DNA of 27,753 nucleotides from an uncultured Clostridia bacterium (lineage in GTDB: Bacteria > Bacillota > Clostridia > Oscillospirales > Acutalibacteraceae), in assembly GCA_946539105.1 (NCBI GenBank), contig CAMNHG010000008.1, forward strand, positions 1-27,753. Reading direction: 5' to 3'. The notes under the pieces are model-generated. The model saw only the letters and a program-made list of their open reading frames with translations, was not told where the DNA came from and ran no database searches. Below are positions 21,807-27,753 of the stretch, one piece after another. Both the position numbers and the translations under genes were made by a program. Numbering within the stretch: the stretch's first letter is position 1; each line of letters begins with the position of its first letter.

Positions 21807-22247
21807 TTATTTTCTTCCGCTTGAACCGAAGCCGCCTTCGCCGCGAGCGGTGTCGGAAAGCTCGTTAACTTCTGTAATGTCGGGGGTAAGCACAGGCGCG
21901 ATTACCATTTGCGCTACGCGCTCGAACGGCTCGATTACATAAGGCTTGTCGGAGACGTTGCAAAGTCCCACGCAAACCTCGCCGCGATAATCGCTGTCGA
22001 TTACGCCGACGCCGTTTGACAGGCAAATTCCGTGCTTAACGCCGAGTCCGCTGCGCGCGTACAAAAATGCCGCGCAGGTGTTGTCGGGCAGTTCAATCGC
22101 GATTCCCGTCGGGATAACGGTGAGCTGACCGGGAGCGAGGGTTACGCTCTCGGCAATGCAGGCGTAAAGGTCCATTCCTGCCGAGCCGTTTGTCGCTCTC
22201 TGGGGGATTTTGGCGTTTTCTTTGAGCTTTTTAATTTTGAGTTCCAT
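21807..22247 (-). CDS. dut: Deoxyuridine 5'-triphosphate nucleotidohydrolase
   Basis: Trimeric dUTPase that hydrolyses dUTP to dUMP and pyrophosphate, keeping uracil out of DNA. The 146-residue protein has the five motifs: GSAGMDLYA, RSGLGVKHG, GVIDSDYRGEV, ERVAQMVIAP and the C-terminal GEGGFGSSGR. The start at 22247 is preferred because the SD AAGGA is about 8 nt upstream of it; the ATG at 22253 lies too close to the SD. It stands alone between U32 and mreB. Confidence 0.96.
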   Translation of the reverse strand: MELKIKKLKENAKIPQRATNGSAGMDLYACIAESVTLAPGQLTVIPTGIAIELPDNTCAAFLYARSGLGVKHGICLSNGVGVIDSDYRGEVCVGLCNVSDKPYVIEPFERVAQMVIAPVLTPDITEVNELSDTARGEGGFGSSGRK

Positions 22248-22359
22248 ATTCATCTTCCTTCATTTCTTGCAAATTTTTGCATAATCGCTTCATTTTGATT
22301 TTTATTATTCCAAACTGAAATTATCTTTTAGAAAATAAAACTCCGTCAAATTTCAAAAT

Positions 22360-22379
22360 AAGAAAATTGGAATTTTCTT
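22360..22379 (-). terminator. Palindrome downstream of the U32 gene
   Basis: Perfect 9-bp arms AAGAAAATT / AATTTTCTT around GG, in AT-rich sequence about 40 nt after the U32 stop. The stem is A-T rich and thus weak; it could be a terminator for zapA-U32 or a regulator site for dut. Confidence 0.4.
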
Positions 22380-22416
22380 CTAAAAAATTAAAAGTATTTT
22401 TCACATGTTGCACATA

Positions 22417-24480
22417 TCATTCCACACCGCGCTTGTACAAACCGCGGGTGAATTTATCGTTTAACATCGAAATGCGGTTAAAATCTGGTATTCTTTCCAC
22501 GTTTTCCACATAGTTTTCCACAGTAAAACGGAGAATGTTAAAATTTGTGGACAGGGTTCTAAATTCCTGCGAAGCAATATAAAGAGGCACGCAGTTGAGC
22601 ACCTCGGTGCAGTTTCCGTCGCATTTCAGATAAAAACTTTTACCTTTTCTGTCCGTCATTTTTGACTGATTTTTGCAGGATTTACAGCTTATGCCGTCTC
22701 CCTTGACAGGACAGCTGCGGCACAGCATAAGCGGCAGGTGACCGTAGGTGATGATTCCCCTTTTAATGCTGCCGCCGAGACGGTTTATGCGGTTAAAGGT
22801 CAGCTCAAAGCTGAGCTCAACATCACTGATTCCGTACTCCTCAGCCCAAAGCAGATCATAGGTGTTCACAAGGTTTAGACCAAAACCGCCGTGGAGTGTA
22901 AAGCCGAGGTTTTTTGCGGTGTAAAGTGCTCCGATATTATGGCAGAGCGCGTCTGTTACGCCGAGGTATTTTACCCTTTGAAGCTGTGTTTCAATCTGCT
23001 TTTCCCTGTCAAACATTCCCCTCGGTATTTCAACAGCTACGTTGTAGTTCTCGCTTTTGAGCCGTTCGATTTCCCTGATGTCGGAGAAAAGCGGAACAAA
23101 AACGAGCTCGCAGTCCTTAAAGGCATGGCTGATTTTAGTACCCCGAACGGACGCCCTTGTAAGGCTTTCGCTTTGGTTGTACGGCGTGAAATCGCCGCTT
23201 ATATCCACATCATTAATTTTGTAATTATGGACGGTTTTTCTGAGCCTGTCAAGCTCATCGGTGCACTCCCTGCGCATTGCGTTTAGAGCAGATACCGGGA
23301 GCGAAATGTTATCGTCCAGCATTAGCTTAATATCCCCGACCGAGTAAGCGGTCGAACCTGTCTTTTTGAGCTGCGCGGTACATTTTTCCGCGCTTAAAGC
23401 GACGTTTTGAGCCTGCTCACAAATTACGTCCGCGGTGCTTTCTGCGGTGTGAGTTCCGTCGGACATTTTCAGAACAGGATGTTCCCCAAAACATGCAGTT
23501 AATTCCGCAGTAACTGAGATGTTCTGCGCCTCGTTTTTGTACTTGGCGCGGATTTTTGAAAGCAGCTTTTCATCGGCTGATACAACGTCGTCCTTTGTGC
23601 GCGTGCCAAACATTCCCCTGCCCATTTTGCCGGTGTAGTAGCCGTCGGTAAAGCCTGTACGCGAGAAAACCGAACGCAAAAGCTCGGCTGTTTCGTCGGT
23701 TACAAAGCCCAAATCGCGCTGTTCCCTGCACGCAGTAACGGCAGCGCAGACGTACTCGGGACGCTTCATTCTGCCCTCGATTTTCGCCGAGGCTACGCCG
23801 ATTTCTTCAAGCTCTTTAAGGTAGGGAATTATGCTGTTGTCCTTAAGGCTGAGCGCGTATTTACCCTTGCCGCCCGACACCGTAAACGGCAGGCGGCAGG
23901 TCTGCGCGCACGCTCCGCGGTTGCCGCTGCGCGAGCCGAGCATCGCGGAAAAATAGCACTGACCGCTCACACACATACAGAGTGCGCCGTGGACAAAAAC
24001 CTCGAGCTCGACGGGGATTTCCGCCGCTTTTTTAATTTCGTCTCGGCTCATCTCGCGCGCCAATACAACACGCTTGAAGCCCTGCTCATACAACGCCCTT
24101 ACACCCGACGCGGTGTGAACGCTCATCTGGGTTGAAGCGTGCAGTGCCAAATCCGGAGCTATCATTTTCGCGAGCCTCGCGACGCCCATATTCTGCACGA
24201 TAAGCGCGTCAACATCCGCCTTTGCGGCTTCTGTAACCGCCTGCTTAAGCTGCTCAAACTCGTCGTCGAAAACTATAGTATTTATTGTAAGATAAAATTT
24301 AACGCCGTGAATGTGGCAGTATTCCACGGCGCGGCAGAGCTGTTCAAAATCAAAATTTTGAGCTGACGCGCGCGCCGAAAAGCATTTTCCGCCCGCATAA
24401 ACGGCGTCCGCGCCCGAACGGACAGCGGCAATTACGCTGTCGTAACCGCCCGCCGGGGCTAAGATTTCTATTTTTTCCAT
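22417..24480 (-). CDS. U32-family protein (RlhA/YhbU-like, with C-terminal extension)
   Basis: A 687-residue U32 protein. N-terminal TIM-barrel-like domain (EILAPAGGYDSVIAAV, GADAVYAGG), cysteine-rich signature HGALCMCVSGQC (164-175) plus GACAQTC (189-195), and a long C-terminal region with a second cysteine cluster (CRSCPVKGDGISCKSC). U32 proteins were called collagenase-like peptidases, but characterised members (RlhA, TrhP) carry an iron-sulfur cluster and hydroxylate RNA bases. RlhA modifies a 23S rRNA cytidine. The size and DUF3656-like extension fit the RlhA-type group. The start at 24480 follows the zapA stop by one base; the frame extends into zapA. The zapA-U32 pair is common in Firmicutes. 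Confidence 0.85.
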   Translation of the reverse strand: MEKIEILAPAGGYDSVIAAVRSGADAVYAGGKCFSARASAQNFDFEQLCRAVEYCHIHGVKFYLTINTIVFDDEFEQLKQAVTEAAKADVDALIVQNMGVARLAKMIAPDLALHASTQMSVHTASGVRALYEQGFKRVVLAREMSRDEIKKAAEIPVELEVFVHGALCMCVSGQCYFSAMLGSRSGNRGACAQTCRLPFTVSGGKGKYALSLKDNSIIPYLKELEEIGVASAKIEGRMKRPEYVCAAVTACREQRDLGFVTDETAELLRSVFSRTGFTDGYYTGKMGRGMFGTRTKDDVVSADEKLLSKIRAKYKNEAQNISVTAELTACFGEHPVLKMSDGTHTAESTADVICEQAQNVALSAEKCTAQLKKTGSTAYSVGDIKLMLDDNISLPVSALNAMRRECTDELDRLRKTVHNYKINDVDISGDFTPYNQSESLTRASVRGTKISHAFKDCELVFVPLFSDIREIERLKSENYNVAVEIPRGMFDREKQIETQLQRVKYLGVTDALCHNIGALYTAKNLGFTLHGGFGLNLVNTYDLLWAEEYGISDVELSFELTFNRINRLGGSIKRGIITYGHLPLMLCRSCPVKGDGISCKSCKNQSKMTDRKGKSFYLKCDGNCTEVLNCVPLYIASQEFRTLSTNFNILRFTVENYVENVERIPDFNRISMLNDKFTRGLYKRGVE

Positions 24481-24481
24481 T

Positions 24482-25024
24482 TTATTTCTTATTTTTATCG
24501 TCATCAAAAAGCGAGCCCTGGCGCATGGGAACATAGCCCATTATTTTTTCGTTCTTTTTGTCATTGACCGCTTTTTCAAACTTCTTTTCATTCTCGTATT
24601 TTTTGTCGGATTTTTTGGATTCGCCGCTCCTTTTGAGCCTGTCGTTCTCCTTGGTGAGAGAAGCGAGCTGATCCTCGAGCACCTTTACGCGCTTTACCAG
24701 GGCGGTGTTCTCATTGATAGCATCGGTCAGCTTTTCGCGGTACTCCGCAACCTGGCGGTTCAGATCGTTGTTCTTTTGAATGAACTGATCCGCCTTTTGA
24801 ACCAAATCCTTGTTGCGCTTAACCGCCTTGTTTTTGTCGTCGCAAAAGTCCATCGCCGCCAAAATCGCGCAGTCGCGGACGTCAAGCTGCTGTGCCGAAC
24901 GCGAGGCGTTCAATATCGCGGCTGACACGTCGTTTGCAACCTTTTTGACATATTCCTCGCTTTCGGTGGTGATAACCACATAACTTCTGCCCTCAAGCAG
25001 TACGCTGATTCTCTTTTTTTCCAT
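24482..25024 (-). CDS. zapA: Cell division protein ZapA with extended coiled coil
   Basis: ZapA bundles FtsZ filaments at the division site. The 180-residue protein has the N-terminal ZapA globular domain (about 1-60, with ISVLLEGRSYVV and AILAAMDFCDD). A long coiled coil of about 65-140 follows, then a lysine-rich charged segment (SKKSDKKYENEKKFEK) and a short conserved end RQGSLFDDDKNKK. It is longer than classical ZapA (about 100) but typical of clostridial forms. AGAGGTG precedes the ATG. Coupled to U32. Confidence 0.9.
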   Translation of the reverse strand: MEKKRISVLLEGRSYVVITTESEEYVKKVANDVSAAILNASRSAQQLDVRDCAILAAMDFCDDKNKAVKRNKDLVQKADQFIQKNNDLNRQVAEYREKLTDAINENTALVKRVKVLEDQLASLTKENDRLKRSGESKKSDKKYENEKKFEKAVNDKKNEKIMGYVPMRQGSLFDDDKNKK

Positions 25025-25057
25025 AACCGCACCTCTGTTATTTCAAAATTCATCTTT

Positions 25058-25086
25058 ATTTTATCATATTTTTAGTTAAACCTCAA
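25058..25086 (-). promoter_or_regulatory. Promoter of zapA-U32
   Basis: On the minus strand, -35 TTGAGG (25081-25086), 17-nt spacer ending TGA, -10 TAAAAT (25058-25063), about 33 nt before the start codon. Confidence 0.65.
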
Positions 25087-25147
25087 TAGCACCTTTTTAA
25101 TATTCGGTATGGATATTATTACAATTATATAACCATTTTGCAAACGG

Positions 25148-25176
25148 TTGAAAAAAGTGACGATTTGTGATAGAAT
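25148..25176 (+). promoter_or_regulatory. Promoter of the GH13 gene
   Basis: -35 TTGAAA (25148-25153), 17-nt spacer ending TGA, -10 TAGAAT (25171-25176), about 33 nt before the start codon. The string ATTTGTGATAGAATA is shared, apart from no mismatch in that window, with the minD promoter. No clear operator (CcpA cre) seen. Confidence 0.7.
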
Positions 25177-25209
25177 AAGATAACTATTGATGATTTACGG
25201 AGTGAAATT

Positions 25210-27081
25210 ATGCCTATTTCCTTTGATTCTCAAAAAGTTTTCTACCGCACGCCGTTCGGCGCGGTTGAACAGGGTACTCCGGTTCATTTCAGAATCCTTG
25301 TACCCAAGCAGGAGCACTCAAAGATTATTGAGCTCTGCGTTAAGTATGATTTTGACTACAACTGGGAATATATTAAGCTGATTTGGTGCGGCAAATTTGA
25401 CGACGCCACCGAGATTTGGGAGGGCGATTTTGCCCCCGAAAGAATGGGATTGTATTGGTATTGCTTCAGGCTTTCTACTCCCAACGGAAACCGCTACCTC
25501 GTTCCGAGCGATCCGTTTGAAAAGAGCAAAATTCAGGATCATCCCGAGCGCAGCTGGCAGCTCACCTGCTACAAAAAGGGCTTTGATACGCCCAAGTGGC
25601 CTGTCGGCGGCGTAATGTACCAGATTTTCCCCGACCGCTTCAACTTCAGCGGAGAGGAAAAACAGCTTAAACGCACCGACTTTACACGCAACAACGACTG
25701 GTACGCCACACCCGTTTGGCAGCCCAACGAGCACGGCGAAATTACGAACTCCGACTTCTTTATGGGCGACCTGAAGGGTATCACCCAAAAGCTCGATTAC
25801 CTTGAGCATTTGGGCGTAAGCTGTATTTACCTCAACCCAATCGGCGAGGCGTACTCAAACCACCGCTATGACACGGGCGATTACTCCAAAATCGACCCGA
25901 TACTCGGCACCGAGGACGACTTTAAGGAGCTTTGCGCCGAAGCTAAAAAACGCGGAATCCACGTTATCAACGACGGCGTGTTCTCGCACACGGGCTCGGA
26001 CAGCGTTTACTTTAACCGCTCCGGACGCTACGGCGACGGCGGCGCTTACCGCGACAAAAACTCGCCGTATTACAGCTGGTACAAGTTCAACGAATGGCCT
26101 AACAACTACAACAGCTGGTGGGGATTTTACACCCTGCCCGAGGTTATCGAGACCTCGCCGGCGTTTAACGAATATATAAACGGCGAAAACGGAATTATCC
26201 GCAAATATATGCGTATGGGCAACTCGGGCTGGAGGCTTGACGTTGCCGACGAGCTTCCCGATGAATTTATGGAGAACCTCAGAAAATCCGTCAAGGCGGA
26301 AAATCCCGAGGCTATTATCATCGGCGAGGTTTGGGAGGACGCGAGCAATAAGGAAAGCTACGGAGCGAGAAGGAAGTTTTTGCTCGGCGAACAGCTTGAC
26401 TCGGTTATGAACTACGTGTTCCGAGGAGCAATCCTCGACTTCTGCCGCGGTCAGGAGGCGCGCTACACCATGGCGGCGATTATGAGTGTAATCGAAAACT
26501 ATCCGCGACCGGTGCTCAGAGTTCTGATGAACTCGCTGTCTACCCACGACACCGAACGCGCACTGACGGTTATCGCGGGCGAGCCGCTAAACGGCAGAGA
26601 CCGTAACTGGCAGGCTCACACCCACCTCAGCCGTGAGCAGAGAGAACGCGGCGTTAAGCTGTTAAAGATTGCCGCCGCAATGCAGTACACCCTGCCCGGC
26701 TTCCCCTGCGTTTATTACGGCGACGAGGCAGGCCTTGAGGGCTACCGCGATCCGTTTAACCGCGCCTGCTACCCTTGGGGCAGAGAGGACAGGGAGCTTG
26801 TAGAGTGGCACTCTAAGCTCGGAAAGCTCAGAGAGAGCTGTTCCGCGCTTTGGGACGGCGAATTTATTGACGCCTACGCAATGGGCAAGCGGCTTGCGTA
26901 TATCCGCCACGACAAGGAAACCGCGCTTTACTGCACGTTTAATATGTACGACGAGGAGGTCGTAATCGATCCTCCGCCGGGCTACACAAACGCAAAGGTA
27001 CTCTTCGGTTCGAGATACGAAAACCAGAAGCTGTACGTTAAACCTTTGAGCTGTGAGTTCTTACTCGTTGACCTGAAATAA
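25210..27081 (+). CDS. GH13-family alpha-glucan hydrolase (neopullulanase/cyclomaltodextrinase-like)
   Basis: A 623-residue intracellular enzyme (no signal peptide) with an N-terminal beta domain (about 1-115) and a (beta/alpha)8 barrel. Catalytic residues are the nucleophile Asp344 (GWRLDVADE), acid/base Glu373 (IIGEVWED) and Asp447 (STHDTER). Region I is NDGVFSH, with Ser where Asn is usual in DxxxNH. A small C-terminal beta domain ends the protein. It probably cleaves imported maltodextrins, cyclodextrins or pullulan fragments; the exact specificity cannot be read from sequence. SD GGAG lies about 8 nt before the ATG. Monocistronic, convergent with rpsI. Confidence 0.92.
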   Translation: MPISFDSQKVFYRTPFGAVEQGTPVHFRILVPKQEHSKIIELCVKYDFDYNWEYIKLIWCGKFDDATEIWEGDFAPERMGLYWYCFRLSTPNGNRYLVPSDPFEKSKIQDHPERSWQLTCYKKGFDTPKWPVGGVMYQIFPDRFNFSGEEKQLKRTDFTRNNDWYATPVWQPNEHGEITNSDFFMGDLKGITQKLDYLEHLGVSCIYLNPIGEAYSNHRYDTGDYSKIDPILGTEDDFKELCAEAKKRGIHVINDGVFSHTGSDSVYFNRSGRYGDGGAYRDKNSPYYSWYKFNEWPNNYNSWWGFYTLPEVIETSPAFNEYINGENGIIRKYMRMGNSGWRLDVADELPDEFMENLRKSVKAENPEAIIIGEVWEDASNKESYGARRKFLLGEQLDSVMNYVFRGAILDFCRGQEARYTMAAIMSVIENYPRPVLRVLMNSLSTHDTERALTVIAGEPLNGRDRNWQAHTHLSREQRERGVKLLKIAAAMQYTLPGFPCVYYGDEAGLEGYRDPFNRACYPWGREDRELVEWHSKLGKLRESCSALWDGEFIDAYAMGKRLAYIRHDKETALYCTFNMYDEEVVIDPPPGYTNAKVLFGSRYENQKLYVKPLSCEFLLVDLK

Positions 27082-27123
27082 AAACACGGAGCTGTTCATC
27101 ACACTGACAGCTCCGTGTTTTTG
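27081..27123 (+). terminator. Terminator of the GH13 gene
   Basis: Stem ACACGGAGCTGT / ACAGCTCCGTGT with loop of 11 nt, A-run before and TTTTT after, directly after the stop codon. It can also act on the minus strand. Confidence 0.9.
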
Positions 27124-27142
27124 TTCTGGTGTATTTATCTAC

Positions 27143-27299
27143 GCCTCAGTGGGCAAAAAGGAACAAGGCTTCCCATAACGGAAAGCCTTGGAAAAGATAC
27201 ATACGTAATAATTATCTCTTGGAGAACTGTAGGAGCGTTAAGAAAACAGTGCGGTGCACTGTTTTTAGCTCCGCCGCAGGCAGCTATGCTGCCGAGGAC
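27143..27299 (-). repeat. S9-tail/terminator unit A
   Basis: A 157-bp unit nearly identical to unit C. On the minus strand it reads: 78-bp core (27222-27299) with hairpins GGCAGC-ATA-GCTGCC and the bidirectional terminator-like AAAACAGTGC-GGT-GCACTGTTTT (27243-27265); then codons for QFSKR-stop (27212-27229: CAG TTC TCC AAG AGA TAA); then a terminator hairpin (27164-27190, CAAGGCTT arms) with a T-run; then CCACTGAGGC. Confidence 0.9.
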
Positions 27300-27474
27300 C
27301 CGAAGTTCTCAAAACACAAAACAAAACTCCAAGACCACAAAATGCAGTCTTGGAGTAAATAAACGGAATAAGAATATAAAACTCTTTTAACGTTTTGAGA
27401 ACTGTAGGAGCGTAAAGAAAACAGTGCGGTGCACTGTTTTTAGCTCCGCCGCAGGCAGCTGTGCTGCCGAGGAC
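27300..27474 (-). repeat. S9-tail/terminator unit B
   Basis: Core at 27397-27474 (78 bp, same as A and C). The S9-like tail at 27387-27404 is CAG TTC TCA AAA CGT TAA, again QFSKR-stop but with synonymous codons. The terminator differs (ACTCCAAGAC / GTCTTGGAGT). The tail-terminator part is bounded by a perfect 12-bp inverted repeat AGTTCTCAAAAC (27304-27315) / GTTTTGAGAACT (27392-27403). The bidirectional hairpin is at 27418-27440. Confidence 0.88.
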
Positions 27475-27631
27475 GCCTCAGTGGGCAAAAAGAAACAAGG
27501 CTTCCCATAACAGAAAGCCTTGGAAAAAATAAATACGTAATAATTATCTCTTGGAGAACTGTAGGAGCGTTAAGAAAACAGTGCTGCGCACTGTTTTTAG
27601 CTCCGCCGCAGGCAGCTGTGCTGCCGAGGAC
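27475..27631 (-). repeat. S9-tail/terminator unit C
   Basis: 157 bp, near-identical to unit A. Core at 27554-27631; tail QFSKR-stop at 27544-27561; terminator with CAAGGCTT arms. In this core the bidirectional hairpin (27575-27598) has loop TGC instead of GGT, while the stem is unchanged. Confidence 0.9.
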
Positions 27632-27643
27632 GCCTCAGTGGTC

Positions 27644-27679
27644 AAAAAAAACAGACCTCTCGATTTCTCGAAAGGTCTG
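27644..27679 (-). terminator. Terminator of rpsI
   Basis: On the minus strand, stem CAGACCT...AGGTCTG extended by TCGA arms around GAAA (12 pairs including one G-U), followed by eight T, 22 nt after the rpsI stop. Confidence 0.88.
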
Positions 27680-27700
27680 ATAAATAACCAAAATATATGA

Positions 27701-27753
27701 TTATCTCTTACTGAACTGAGGCGCTCTACGTGCTCCCTTGAGACCGTATTTCT
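27701..27753 (-). CDS. rpsI: Ribosomal protein S9, C-terminal end (partial)
   Basis: Only the last 16 codons and stop are in the window: KYGLKGARRAPQFSKR. This is the universally conserved C-terminus of bacterial S9, whose final arginine-lysine tail reaches the P-site tRNA in the 30S subunit. The rest of the gene lies beyond position 27753. Its 3' end is followed by a terminator and then by three units that re-encode its last five residues. Confidence 0.93.
   Translation of the reverse strand, partial: KYGLKGARRAPQFSKR

Noticed and set aside
27544..27643. Small genes of about 33 codons on the minus strand ending QFSKR in each unit
   Set aside because: Open frames exist through the cores (for example a TTG near 27643), but there is no SD and the cores are dominated by terminator hairpins. 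The tail is better explained as a copied S9 end.
1..27753. tRNA or rRNA genes
   Set aside because: I saw no T-loop/anticodon pattern or rRNA sequence, though I cannot run a covariance search.

Overview
The window looks like chromosomal DNA of an anaerobic Clostridia bacterium, most likely a Ruminococcus-like member of the Oscillospiraceae. The reasons are good Shine-Dalgarno (SD) sites, a complete [FeFe]-hydrogenase maturation set, a secreted leucine-rich-repeat protein ending in a type I dockerin (a cellulosome-type module), SipW/TasA-type exported proteins, the order mreB-mreC-mreD-PBP2-minD-mgsA, and the zapA-U32 pair. The assignment is inference from gene content; there is no rRNA in the window.

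Layout. Positions 1-2.8 kb (minus strand) hold two TasA/CalY-like exported proteins. Each is followed, exactly at its stop codon, by a small unit made of a heptamer tandem array, a gene for a four-helix-bundle (S23/intervening-sequence-type) protein, and the same heptamer array inverted. Positions 2.8-3.4 kb are intergenic, with a MITE-like multi-hairpin repeat. Positions 3.4-4.5 kb (plus) hold a short leader ORF and the LRR-dockerin protein. Positions 4.57-8.54 kb (minus) are an operon reading TM1266-like regulator, hydE, hydG, hydF, with no hydrogenase structural gene. Positions 8.7-12.15 kb (minus) hold an SPFH/zinc-ribbon protein, a membrane zinc-ribbon protein and a TPM-domain protein; the first two are separated by a 240-bp array of AGCTAAATT words alternating with mini-hairpins and inverting at its centre.

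Positions 12.26-16.15 kb (minus) hold hisS, aspS and a Tim44-like zinc-ribbon membrane protein. Positions 16.26-17.44 kb hold a MinD-like ATPase and an MgsA homologue that has lost several catalytic residues, with their own promoter. Positions 17.6-21.7 kb hold the overlapping mreB-mreC-mreD-mrdA elongasome operon, followed upstream by dut (21.8 kb) and by zapA with a U32 protein (22.4-25.0 kb). Positions 25.2-27.1 kb (plus) hold a GH13 alpha-glucan hydrolase.

The last 600 bp lie between the convergent GH13 gene and rpsI (ribosomal protein S9, only its last 16 codons plus stop are in the window). They hold three tandem units. Each carries a 78-bp core with a bidirectional terminator-like hairpin, joined to a short stretch that re-encodes the S9 C-terminal tail QFSKR-stop, followed by another terminator. 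One of the tails uses entirely synonymous codons.

The most unusual content is therefore non-coding architecture: the two S23 units bounded by inverted heptamer arrays, the related-looking hairpin array at 10.65-10.89 kb, and the array of S9-tail/terminator units at the right edge. In two of the arrays the junction-proximal hairpin contains the SD of the downstream gene, which suggests effects on translation.
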